From contig JAIPMN010000153.1 of the NCBI GenBank assembly GCA_020650975.1, positions 1 to 30,466 on the forward strand: 30,466 bases of DNA, written 5' to 3'. The notes under the pieces are model-generated. The model did no database searches. It worked only from the letters and a program-made list of their open reading frames with translations, and was not told where the DNA came from. The stretch comes from Apostichopus californicus (taxonomy: Eukaryota > Echinodermata > Holothuroidea > Aspidochirotida > Stichopodidae). Positions within the stretch are counted from its first letter, which is position 1. The number at the start of each line of letters is the position of its first letter. Positions 1 to 12,800 of this stretch are shown here, piece after piece. Made by a program: the position numbers and the translations under genes.

Positions 1-426
1 GGAGGGATGAGATGGGAGGGATGAGATGAGAGAGTTGAGATGGGAGGGATGAGATGAGAGAGGTGAGATGGGAGGGATGAGATGGGAGGGATGAGATGGG
101 AGGGATGAGGTGGGAGAGGTGAGATGGGAGGGATGAGATGGGAGGGATGAGATGGGAGGGATGAGATGGGAGGGATGAGATGAGAGAGTTGAGATGGGAG
201 GGATGAGATGAGAGAGGTGAGATGGGAGGGATGAGATGGGAGGGATGAGATGGGAGGGATGAGATGGGAAGGATGAGATGGGAAGGATGAGATGAGAGAG
301 GTGAGATGGGAGGGATGAGATGGGAGGGATAAGATGAGATGAGAGAGGTGAGATGGGAGGGATGAGATGGGAAGGATGAGGTGGGAGGGATGAGATGTGA
401 GAGATGAGATGGGAGAGATGAGATGG
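1..426. repeat. 14-bp G-rich minisatellite (about 30 copies, enters from the left edge)
   Basis: The unit is GGGAGGGATGAGAT with a common variant GAGAGAGGTGAGAT. The array starts before the window. Adjacent standard units give G3-A-G3-ATGAGAT-G3-A-G3, with loops of 1, 7 and 1, which fits the canonical G-quadruplex pattern on the plus strand. No gene is seen in it. Confidence 0.95.
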
Positions 427-748
427 GATAACTTGGAATGCATACATGGAACTTCAGTGTGTTTGATTTGAGTCTTTGTGTGTACAACAGAGACTGGTGA
501 CTATATAAAATTTATACTTTTCTCAACATTGAGAAGACTGACGCTATCTGATTCTTATGCTTCACGTAGCAGCAAAACCGGCCTGCCTGTACAACAAGAT
601 GCCAGTCTGTCCATCCACCTGTTTTGTCTGCCTGTCTTTTCTTTCATGCTACTCTTGGCAAAGATTTGAATGTCAACAACTTTGTGTGAATATTGCTGAA
701 TTGATTTGATTGTGATCTTTAGGTGATGTTGATATTTTTGTGTTTCAG
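427..748. other. Non-coding stretch upstream of exon 1
   Basis: This is taken as intron sequence preceding exon 1, which begins inside a codon. It contains a TATATAAAA string at 502-510 and a short open frame, but neither comes with a matching splice site or a start that joins exon 1. I see no supported gene or promoter. Confidence 0.5.
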
Positions 749-858
749 TCTGGAAAAAACAACATCTTCCAACCCTCCCAAGTGCCATTGTCAATAGTAG
801 TGATGAAGAAGAGGATGCAGTAGAATCTGGGAGCAGAAGCCCAAGAATTCAAATCCAG
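749..858 (+). CDS. Exon 1 (first visible): acidic, Ser-rich segment
   Basis: The exon is bounded by a TTTGTGTTTCAG acceptor and a CAG|gtaatt donor. It begins with the last two bases of a codon and ends in phase 0, so at least one upstream exon is missing from the window. Its 36 codons read WKKQHLPTLPSAIV followed by NSSDEEEDAVESGS and SPRIQIQ. The acidic serine cluster resembles a casein kinase 2 site (inference). No domain is recognised in it. Confidence 0.8.
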
Positions 859-3800
859 GTAATTTAAAATTTGCAGAATCAAATTGTTTTGAACAAGTGA
901 TTTTTTAGCTATACCATATATATATATGCACATAATTGTGTATTGTTAGCGTAACTGTGTTGTATTTTAATATCTGTTCATCCGGTCATAGTCCTCCTGT
1001 CCATATAACTGCTCTCTATAGTAGACTAGTGATGTTAATAAGACATATAATATACAATAAATATGGACATTTCTGGAATGTTATAATAAAGCCACTGATT
1101 ATTAAAGTTATCATTTTACTTATGAAATTAAATGCTCTGTGTTTAGTGTATGCTTTCATTGTGTTTGGTTTCTAGTAACACATTTAAAGGCAATTGTCGT
1201 GTATGTTCTTTCTGTATGGTGTGCTGTATTTATAGCTTGTATTGCAATGTTGAGAATTATTACTGAATATAACACAATTCTTCATTTAAGAGTTACTCTA
1301 TCATTAAAATGTCTTCAGTTAACAAACTTAAGTATACTTTTTCATTGTAAAGTGCAAACAGCAGTTCTTGTTTTTCCTCTCCTTGTTGTCAAGGGTAACT
1401 ATAAATGCAAGTTGAAGGTGAGGTTTGTTTTTTGAACAAGCTGAGCTTCCTGTGGAGAAGACTTGTTTTTACTAATTGGTCATTTTTAATATCTAAATAG
1501 TATATGCAATGGTTTTGCATTATCAGCAAAAACCCATTTATCAATGTGTTCTTGAAAAAGTGGTGATGAAGGAAGAAATACCAAAAAAAAAACCAGAACA
1601 AGAGTGAAACAGTAATTGTGCTGTAGGTTTGAAAAAGATTAAGTTGCAAGGTAGTTTGAACTCTCATCCTATTTTGAAGTGGAAAAAAATGTCCAGTACC
1701 TAATACATTGGTCAGCATGTATGTGTACTTCAGGCTGGTTTTAATGGGAGATTCCAGTGAATAACATTGCCTAAACTTCAGTTTAGAGACAATTTGTTTT
1801 AAATTTGGTGACATTTTATGAATGCATCTGGCAATATTGCTATGTAGTAGAGTTAGTTGTGTCATCCTGGCAATTGAGCTGAGAGTGTCTTTGCTTTTCT
1901 TTATAATGAACAAATCATTTATCCTTGGAGGAAAATAATAATCTTACACACAAGAGGCAAAGTGTTTAAATTCTAAATGGAAGATATTGTTGTGATCCAC
2001 AAGTTAAATGTTGATTTCATTCATTGTAATGACCTAAGTTAACCTGTATCCTTACTGATTGCGAGCTATTATATAGTGTACTGTTGTAAGTGTGCCTCGA
2101 GGGGAGGGGGGGGGGTGGTCATTTTGGCAACAGGCCCTGCAGATTCTTCTAGGTAGATTTGGGGACAAGATTTTATTAGCTGTTGTGACATTTATTTGCC
2201 AGAATTCCTCAGAGCTGTTGTGGTGCACAAAAGATTTAACTGTGGTAATATTTGTTCTACTTAGTGACTGTTTGTCATATTAATCCTCTGTTGAGTAGAG
2301 ATGTCAGTTTTCATCATTAACTTGTGGTTTTCATAGAGTTTATTTTTGGGGGTTACCCGAGGCACAAGATGGGGAGGATTGGTGGATTTCAAATACACAC
2401 CTACTGTACTGTATGTATATATATGTATATATTACTATCCTGAACCCTCTTTTCTTTCTTTTTAATGCTGCACCCTCCATTTATGTTTATATCTTAAGCA
2501 GATTTCATCAGGAGTGATCATAATGAAACTGCATAAATAACAAGATTGCGTAATATCCGAAGATGAATAAGCCTTAAAGTTCAAGGTTTTTGTTCTAACA
2601 GCCAGTTTTATAGTAAACATGGTATTGGTAAAGATTTTGTAGGCCTAGCAACAACACAACATGGAGAGAGGTTTTACTATAGATATGATAAAAGGAAGGT
2701 ATTGATTATCTTCATGTGCTGGATAAGTATGATGATGGGAGGCGGGGGAGACTGGGGGATGAAAGTGGAACAGTCGGTTACAAATTCAAGCTGATGAAAA
2801 GAAAAGCGTTCTTTGTTTCTTCCTTATGTCTTCATTTCCCAAATTTCAATACTTAATTTTAGGCCAGCTTTGAGAATTGATATTGCACTTTGGTTCCCCC
2901 CCCCCCTCCCCCTGGAAAAAATTATGATTGTATGCCCCTGATGAGGATATCGCCCACTCTTATCAACAAATATTAAGTATATACTGGTCAATTCCATGAA
3001 GCTTTCATTAGTCAAGGTTCCTTCAAGTATTTGAAAAATTTGTGCCTCTTTTGTCAGTAATAAACTATGAAACTAATATGTTGATGCCATTAGTTAATGT
3101 GGAAATGGTAGTGCTATATTCGTATCAAGTTTACAGGTCTCTTAATTTGAAATATTTAGATGTGTAACCTTCTCTAATATATGCTTCACTGGCTTTCAGA
3201 TGGTGAGTTTGTCATCATAGTATGCAGGTTGTTTTTTTTAATATATATATTTTTTTTATCCCATGTGTGCCTTGATTTCTCCTGGTCCAGAGTAATGACC
3301 TTTTTGTCAGAACTGATCATCTTGGTAGTGACATCTAACCCTGCAAGTAAAAGTGAAGTGGCAATCTATTTGACATTCTTGGTTGAGCCTCAAGGATAAT
3401 ATTTCCTTGAGTTGATTGAAACACCATGTGTCTGAAAGTATTAACTTAACCATGACTGTTGTCAGTACTTAGTTTTCTGCACTGACGTTTGATACGTATT
3501 GACAATTGCCAGCTTTTCTCTTAATAAACATGCCATTTGCTGGTGAAATGACTGTATCACGTAGACCAAAAAGAATTAATGGGTTTATGTCTCCTTTAAC
3601 TCCACCAAAGTTACTCTGGGCAGTGCTTTTTGATATTGATAAATATTGATGAGTACTCAGAATATGCTATATTTCTTGGTTGCATTGCAGGCTTTCAGCA
3701 GATGGTTGTAAGTGCAACCTGTTTCCAAACAGTTTGTGCCTTTTTGTGATCTTTGTATAAATACTTGAAACATTTACAGCTATAAGTAAAATGTGAAGAT

Positions 3801-6800
3801 ACTGCTTCGGTCATCTGACATACTGCATATATTTTGTATATTTTTATGTCAGTGGTTTCTTTCAAACTTGAAGCTACGTGATAAAGCATTTATAATCCAA
3901 GTTTATTTGACCTGCAAGCTTTTTAAGAACTTTGAGCCTAACAAAGTTAATCATTCATTGACAAGTGCAGGGATTGATGGCTCATGGGATTAAGGGTGTT
4001 TCAATGTAGGGGTTCCCACCAGAGCAGATCCAGTTTTATTACAGGATACCGGGATTGATGGTTCATGAGATTAAGCGTGTTTCAATGTAGGGGTTCCCAC
4101 CAGAGCAGATCCAGTTTTAATACAGGATACTGTTATTGATGGCTCATGGGATTAAGCGTGTATTAATGTAGGGGTTCCCACCAGAGCAGATCCAGTTTTA
4201 ATTGCAGGATACCGGGATTGATGGCTCATGAGATTAAGCGTGTTTCAATGTAGGGGTTCCCACCAGAGCATATCCAGTTTTAATAACAGGATACTGTTAT
4301 TGATGGCTCATGGGATTAAGCGTGTTTCAATGTAGGGGTTCCCACCAGAGCAGATCCAGTTTTAATTACAGGATACTGTTATTGATGGCTCATGGGATTA
4401 AGCGTGTTTCAATGTAGGGGTTCCCACCAGAGCAGATCCAGTTTTAATTACAGGATACTTGTAGATTGTGTCTGCCTGACATTAACATATGTCAGATTGA
4501 TTGATGAGTGGTTGTGGCCTACCAGGTGTCAGCCAATAATAGACAAGTAATTATTCTGCAATCAGGCAGATAAGATGGCACCAGTGATACATGTACAGTA
4601 ATAATAAGATGATAGCAATGTGAAATGTTTTGTGAAGTTTTGCATGTTTAAATTAATTCTCTGTATATATAGGTTATTAGAACCTGTACAAACATATACT
4701 TGTGAACTGAAATGCATTGGAAGCCATTTATTAGATGACCCAAGATAAAGGTATATCAAAGTTTCTGCTGGCCTGTAATTTAAGACTATTTTGAATGGAC
4801 ACCATAGTATGCGAAACAATGCAATATATGCATCAAATTATTTGAAACAAGGAACTTTATTTCAGGTTATGCTGTTTCCAACTACTCACTAGCAATAATA
4901 GAAACAGGCTGACAAATTCAAAGCATTGGTTAAAATGCCCTCCAATAGTTACACCTTGGATTTATGTTTCATTAATTGCAGGTTAATGACACCATTTTGG
5001 ACAGCAATGATGACTTGCCAGCAATAACTGTACCTATCATAGAGGACGCCACGACAACCCCTCTCAGTTCAGAGGAAGGTGAAGATTTATCCTCCACTAG
5101 GAGACACAGCTGGGGAGATCAGGCCAAAGAAATGAAATCTCATGAAATGATGGCTAATGATATGAGGTGGTAAGAAACTCACCAGTATTAGCTGTACTTT
5201 GGGGCAAAGTTTGCTTGTAAATGAAGAGATAATGATGTACGCCAAATTGTTTTATCCTTTCTTTTGCATTGCTTTGTAACATAAAATGTCAATTCTATTT
5301 GACATGCGGATCTCTTGCTATGGTAGGTCAAATATATGATGATGATATTTCGAGAATAGAGCTTTTATTTTTTCTCAATTCCTGGCAGACTTGGTATTTC
5401 CCTTTGCAGATCAATTGAAAGTTGATTAGCATATGATATTCTAAATATGAAATTATGGTTGTATATTTGTAGCTGCCAACATCACACATAATTGTCAGAG
5501 ATGATATGAACTTAAACCCATGTTGAAGCATGGTATTAGTTACTGTGTTGAAAAGATGAAACATCTGATCATGAAAAGTAGGTCAGATAAAAAATAACAA
5601 ACTTTTAGTCATAGGGATACCATGGTAGTGCAATGTTTTCAAGAAGCCTGAGGTTATTTCCTTCATTATCAGCTTTAAATGCTAACATGCTTTGAATACT
5701 TCAGTCAGTATGTTTTCAATACCAACTATAACAGTGGTTTTGTAATTCCCAACTCTCCTCAGTCGTAGCATGCTGAACTTGGATTCTAACATTGGAACTG
5801 AAGGATTCCACATGCCACAGGAGAAGCCTAATGTGGCCACCACACAACCCACAGAATCTCAGCCCAATAAGAATGGTAAGTAACGTTTATTCTCAAAATG
5901 ATAATAAATCCCAGTTACATGATCCTTCAAGTACTATTGTTAAAAGTCACCTTTCTTTTCTTACATGTGCTTGGGCCTGACAACCAGACTTCCCTTGTAT
6001 GATATCACAGATCAGCTATGGACAGACTTTTATAAAAGAAGATACTACCTCCCTAGAAATGCATGTTTTTTTATTAACTTCTATAGTTGAGATACTTTAT
6101 AGCAAAACAGTTTATTACCCAAAAGGATTCTCAAAGAAGTTTTTGAGTTCTTGATACACTTTCAGTCTTAATATTGGTATGTTGTAAAGAATGGATAAGT
6201 GGGGAGTTGAAGATTCAAAAATAGCATCCCAACCTTCCACCAGCTAATTCAGTCCAAACTGGATCAAGGAGATATCATTTCATTCTTTGCTGCAGTGACA
6301 TAAGTGGTGTGAATGTTCTGCCAGTTAATATGCAGCTCTGCTATATCTATGCCTTAGGATTCCCAGCTATCTCAAAATCTTCCTGTATGTCATTAATCTT
6401 CCTCAGATTCCACTATCAATGAAGCTCCAACAGAAAAGTCAGGTGTCACTTTCCAGGTAAATTAGGCCAGTTGTCACATTATGTGAATGATTTCCATTCA
6501 CATTAGTTTCTTTTTGTCTTTGAAGTCATGACAAAGTTATGGGCTTTCTTTGCCTCATTGGAAAGAGCAGGAATATGATATGGTATGCCTGAGTTATATT
6601 TCTTGTTTCATGTCTAATTTTGGTAACAAAGCTAAAAATCACATCTTAGATGCAGTAATGGGTATGTGATGCAGTAGGTGTGTTTACACAGTGTTTAGAC
6701 TAAGGGGTGATGCAATAGGTGTGTATACTTGGTAAAAAGGACAATATATGCTGCAGTAGGTTTAAATACCTGGTGTTAGACTGCTATAAGATCCAGTAGG

Positions 6801-9800
6801 TGTGTATACTTGGTGTTAGACTGATATAAGATCCAGTAGGTGTGTATACTTGGTGTTAGACTGCTATAAGATCCAGTAGGTTTGAATACCTCGTGTTAGA
6901 CTGATATCTGATGCAGTAGGTGTGTATACTTGGTGTTAGACCGATATCTGCTTCAGTTGGTGTGTATACTTGGTGTTAGACTGATATCTGCTCCAGTTGG
7001 TGTGTATACTTGGTGTTAGACCGATATCTGCTTCAGTTGGTGTGTATACTTGGTGTTAGACCGATATCTGATGCAGTAGGTGTGTATACTTGGTGTTAGA
7101 CCGATATCTGCTTCAGTTGGTGTGTATACTTGGTGTTAGACCGTTATCTGCTCCAGTTGGTGTGTATACTTGGTGTTAGACCGATATCTGCTTCAGTTGG
7201 TGTGTATACTTGGTGTTAGACCGATATCTGCTTCAGTTTGTTTGTATACTTGGTGTTAGACCGTTATCTGCTCCAGTTGGTGTGTATACTTGGTGTTAGA
7301 CCGTTATCTGCTCCAGTTGGTGTGTATACTTGGTGTTAGACTGAAATCTGCTTCAGTTTGTTTGTTTACATGGTGTTAGACTGATATCTGCTCCAGTTGG
7401 TGTGTATACTTGGTGTTAGACTGATATCTGCTCCAGTTGGTGTGAATACATGGTGTTAGACTGATATCTGCTCCAGTTGGTGTGAATACTTGGTGTTAGA
7501 CTGATATCTGCTCCAGTTGGTGTGTACACTTGGTGTTAGACGATATCTGCTTCAGTTGGTGTGTATACTTGGTGTTAGACTGATATCTGCTCCAGTTGGT
7601 GTGTATACTTGGTGTTAGACCGATATCTGCTTCAGTTGGTGTGTATACTTGGTGTTAGACCGATATCTGCTTCAGTTTGTTTGTATACTTGGTGTTAGAC
7701 CGTTATCTGCTCCAGTTGGTGTGTATACTTGGTGTTAGACTGAAAACTGCTTCAGTTTGTTTGTTTACATGGTGTTAGACTGAAATCTGCTCCAGTTGGT
7801 GTGTATACTTGGTGTTAGACTGATATCTGCTCCAGTTGGTGTGAATACATGGTGTTAGACTGATATCTGCTCCAGTTGGTGTGTATACTTGGTGTTAGAC
7901 TGATATCTGCTTCAGTTGGTGTGTATACTTGGTGTTAGACTGATATCTGCTCCAGTTGGTGTGTATACTTGGTGTTAGACTGATATCTGCTTCAGTTGGT
8001 GTGTATACTTGGTGTTAGACTGATATCTGCTCCAGTTGGTGTGTATACTTGGTGTTAGACTGAAATCTGCTTCAGTTTGTTTGTTTACATGGTGTTAGAC
8101 TGATATCTGCTCCAGTTGGTGTGTATACTTGGTGTTAGACTGATATCTGCTCCAGTTGGTGTGAATACATGGTGTTAGACTGATATCTGCTCCAGTTGGT
8201 GTGAATACTTGGTGTTAGACTGATATCTGCTCCAGTTGGTGTGTATACTTGGTGTTAGACGATATCTGCTTCAGTTGGTGTGTATACTTGGTGTAAGACC
8301 GATATCTGCTCCAGTTGGTGTGTATACTTGGTGTTAGACCGATATCTGCTTCAGTTTGTTTGTATACTTGGTGTTAGACCGTTATCTGCTCCAGTTGGTG
8401 TGTATACTTGGTGTTAGACTGAAATCTGCTTCAGTTTGTTTGTTTACATGGTGTTAGACTGAAATCTGCTCCAGTTGGTGTGTATACTTGGTGTTAGACT
8501 GATATCTGCTCCAGTTGGTGTGAATACATGGTGTTAGACTGATATCTGCTCCAGTTGGTGTGTATACTTGGTGTTAGACTGATATCTGCTTCAGTTGGTG
8601 TGTATACTTGGTGTTAGACTGATATCTGCTCCAGTTGGTGTGTATACTTGGTGTTAGACTGAAATCTGCTTCAGTTTGTTTGTTTACATGGTTTTAGACT
8701 GATATCTGCTCCAGTTGGTGTGTATACTTGGTGTTAGACTGATATCTGCTCCAGTTGGTGTGTATACTTGGTGTTAGACTGATATCTGCTTCAGTTGGTG
8801 TGTATACTTGGTGTTAGACTGATATCTGCTCTAGTTGGTGTGTATACTTGGTGTTAGACTGAAATCTGCTTCAGTTTGTTTGTTTACATGGTGTTAGACT
8901 GATATCTGCTCCAGTTGGTGTGTATACTTGGTGTTAGACTGATATCTGCTCCAGTTGGTGTGAATACATGGTGTTAGACTGATATAAGATCCAGTTGGTG
9001 TGTACACCTGGTGTTAGACTGATATCTGCTCCAGTTGGTGTGTGTAATTGGTGTAAGACTGATATAAAATGCTGATATATGACTGATATAATGTAGTAGG
9101 TGCATTTCTTTGGTGTGATGCAGTTTGGTGTTATTCCTAAAGATTATAAAAAGACTTAGGTGAAATACCAGCAGACAACTAATTAATAAGTAACTGTATC
9201 AGTTTATGCCTTTTTAAGTCGACCATATCTTACACATGTTTAGGTTTGTGAGAGGTGTTTTTAATGTGGGAATTCTTAATTATGGCTTGTGTTACGTTGA
9301 CACATTACCTAATGAACAAGTCAGAGATGCTTGCATTGCATCTATCATTCACACTGTTGTTTTTCTTGCATCAGGATGGCCTTAGTGACAATACGGATCC
9401 AGAACCTGATGTGAGTGCCAAACTGCCTCGTGACAATGCAAGAGAAACACATTCTGGAGTGGTGAGGCGGAGAAGCAGGGTGCCTAAAGATATCAGTAAG
9501 AAAGAATTCTTATTTAATTCAGTTTAAGTCAATGGACACTTTGCAATTACTAATATAATATGATTCCTATTTTCATATCATAATGTGGACAGTGGTCTTC
9601 ATCATTCAAACAATTGGTAGAAACTTCTATAGCTTAATCCTATGAGAAAAAGCAAAGATATGTTTAAGGAAGAAGCCTAAGCTCATTTACTGATTTTACA
9701 TTTCCAGAGTCAAATCCAGGATTTTGAAAAGGAAGGGGGGTGTGGTATTGTGGTCATTGAAGCCAATTCTAATGTTCAGTGTCTGGGGTCCCCCACTAGA

Positions 9801-12800
9801 AAAACTGAAATGTTTGATTGAAAAATAAGACATTCTGAGGTATATTTAGGATATAATGTAGGTCTCTAAGTAGGTCTAAATGCAAGTTTGTGCTGATAAC
9901 TGTTGTTAAGTTTTGTCTGGGGATGAATAGGAGGGGGTGAACATCCCCCTCCCCGAGGAACTGCATCTGATTGTCACAATAGTTAGATAATTTTATAGAC
10001 ATTCATAGAAAACCATATCATTTCTCATCATTTTTGCAGGAAAACAGAAAAGTGCTTCCATGTTTGAAGCCCGGTCGTAAGTTTCTACTTTTAGTTACTT
10101 TAGTATTTCAGTTTGTTGGGAATTCAGGGTGAGATTAACAATAATTGTACACCCGCCACATGTGCAATGTATATATACTCTTCACAACTGACATTAAAGC
10201 AGACATCTCAACCATCATTGTCTTATTCAATGAAGAACCGTCTCCCAACCATGTAAGGAATTCTAACAAGTGAGACACAAGTTTGTTCACATTTCTATGA
10301 GATGGAGATGATGATTGTTGAATATGCTTCTCCTTTAACCTTCTTATTTTCGCTCCTTTGGTGAAGATGTATTCAGAAAAATTTATTACAAATATCCACT
10401 GTTTTGTTTCGGTTTACTTGAACCATAACTTGCTGACTTATATTCCATTTATATAACTTTGGCTTTTGAAGAAATTTAATCCATCAGCATACATATAAAC
10501 AATATAATCCAGCTTCTTTGTTACCAATGCAATTAATGTATGCAAGCTGAGAGAAACCCAAGGCAAGGATGTGTTAAGAGATGTAATCAGTTCTGTTAGC
10601 TTGGAAGACTCATTGAATACGGTATATGCTGGGGGGGGGGGGGTAAGATTCCTGTCAGACAAAACATCTATGATGGTAATGCATATGAAGAACAAACAAG
10701 CCATGGTTTTACTAACAACAACTACATTAGTTAATTGCTTATAGTGTCCACTCCTCTTAAACTGAAAAATACAAGTGAGAATGAATTAGTGTTTGAATTT
10801 GAGGACTGTGTATTATAATGGGATGTAAGTGGCAATAGATGAGGCTCATGTGTTGGTTTCTTGTCCAACTCTCCAAGTGTCTGTTGATCATCGATAATGA
10901 AGACAGACTTAGCCTAGTACTGTTAAGCTTGGGCAATTCCTAAAAGTTGAGTACTTATGGCCCTAGGGAAACAACTTGCACAAAAATCTGCATGGAGGCT
11001 AAAACAGTTTTAATTTTGCTTATTGATGAGAAGAATTTAAGTCAGGCATAACAAATGGCTAGTAGTATAGATAAGTCTTTGGAGGCCTGAATCCTATTTT
11101 TTCATAAGCTTTGTAGCTTGCCTATATTGATCCTTATTATCATTTGTCACTGTACTCTTGTCAGTTCTAATTCAGTTATCCATTAGGTAGTACATGGCAC
11201 TTGTGTGTAGAGTATCACATTAGTTGATGAGCACATAGTAGTAACCAGAAAAGAAGTATCGGTTGTTGCACATTTAGCAATACTATTTAATAAAGCAAAC
11301 TCGGTTTATCTGAATTCCTTTGCTAACATTCACAGGTTTGCAGCTATCGCCGGGTTTAAGAGTCGCATCTTATTGACACTGCACTCAGCTGCTCTTTATT
11401 TATAACCTCAACTCACATATTGATTTATTGTTTTTATATTTTGCATGCTTTGTGGGTTCTGGAATCCAGAAGATCACAGTCACTTTCAATTGTTTCATTT
11501 GGTAGAGATGATTCAGGAGACAGTGTTCCATCAGATGAGCCTCCAGCTTCCTCCAGGTACCTCTCGGACCCCTCCCCATCTGACAGGTACATTTTGATGT
11601 GGCCCCTCTCCTCCTCCTCATCCTCCAGTAGTCACTTGACTAGCTGACATCTGACCTATACAAAATTTGGGGTTGTGAGGACAAATTTAAAGCCAAAAAA
11701 ATTGCTTGCTATCAACTCAGGCAATATTTTATTTGATCTCCTTATCATATTGCAAAGTGAGAATGAAATGCAAATGGGAAAATGAAACCTTGATTCTGAA
11801 ACGGGAAATAATTCCACTTCCTCTGTTACCTTGGCATTTGGAATAAAAGCAAAGCTTTAGTATCTATTTCCTGCTTTCATTCCCGTTTTGGTGCGATACT
11901 CAACCATATGAACTTAGCATACAGCTTTGATATCGCATATCATTTACAGAGCACATATCCACTGCAAACATAATTTTGGCCAAAGTAAATAAACAAAGGC
12001 ACAGAAAATGTTAATATATTGCATTATTTCATATCATTGTCAACTCTTGATCAATGTCACATGGATTGAAACTACTTCTTACAGCCAAAAAGCAATACAG
12101 TTAAATTAAAAATGTGTGTATTGGGGGGGGGGGGGTATGCAGCATAGTTCATATATCAGCTACTCATAGTTACATTGTGCTTCCAGTGACTTACCCTAGT
12201 GTTAGTGTCTTGTAGATGTTATTTGTTCTTGGTATTGTGCTTTCCTGGCTTTTGTTACTTGATGTCTTGTTAGATGTTTAGTCTCATCCCCGAATAGCTA
12301 GCCTACAGGATTCATAAAATAAAAGCTTCTTTGCATTGTTTTCTTTTGTAACCCTCAGCAATCCTCAACTGTTTCTAACAACCTTTCCCTATCTATAACA
12401 TGTAGCAAATACTTTTTGTGAGTATTGTGATATAAATTTAATTAACCATTCATTGACAAACTAGCTCAGCAATAGTCAAAAGAATTGTTCAACAAGAGAG
12501 ACTGAAGTCCAATAAGTGCAAACTTTAAAATGCATAAATTACTGTATGAAAGATAATGGACCAAGAAAGTGGCATTATATATATATATATATATATATCA
12601 ATCCTGTATGCTTCAGTTTTACTCAATTTTTGCACTGGGCATGTGGCATCAAGAGTCATTTCTTTTGTGTTGTTAACTTTATTTGAAGTCTTGTTCATTT
12701 GCTGTCGATTGTTGCAGAAACTCTAAAAGTTACAAAAGTTATTAAAGTTGTAATGTTTTCCCATTGAATTCTGTGTTGTATCTGCTGATACTACTCTTGA

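Noticed and set aside
478-666. Upstream exon or TATA-type promoter near exon 1
   Set aside because: A TATATAAAA string and an open frame exist, but no donor gives the phase exon 1 needs and no initiator or in-frame start joins it.
1389-1913. 174-codon open frame on the minus strand, the longest in the window
   Set aside because: It lies in intron 1 in AT-rich sequence, has no recognisable domain, low-complexity Phe/Trp runs and no supporting splice or promoter signals.
6650-9125. CRISPR array
   Set aside because: The repeats are directly tandem with no unique spacers and the context is a eukaryotic intron.
11336-11405. Alternative terminal exon after exon 6 (acceptor CACAG, stop at 11403-11405)
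   Set aside because: The phase fits and 22 codons are open, but the peptide is unremarkable and exon 7 is a better continuation; kept only as a note.
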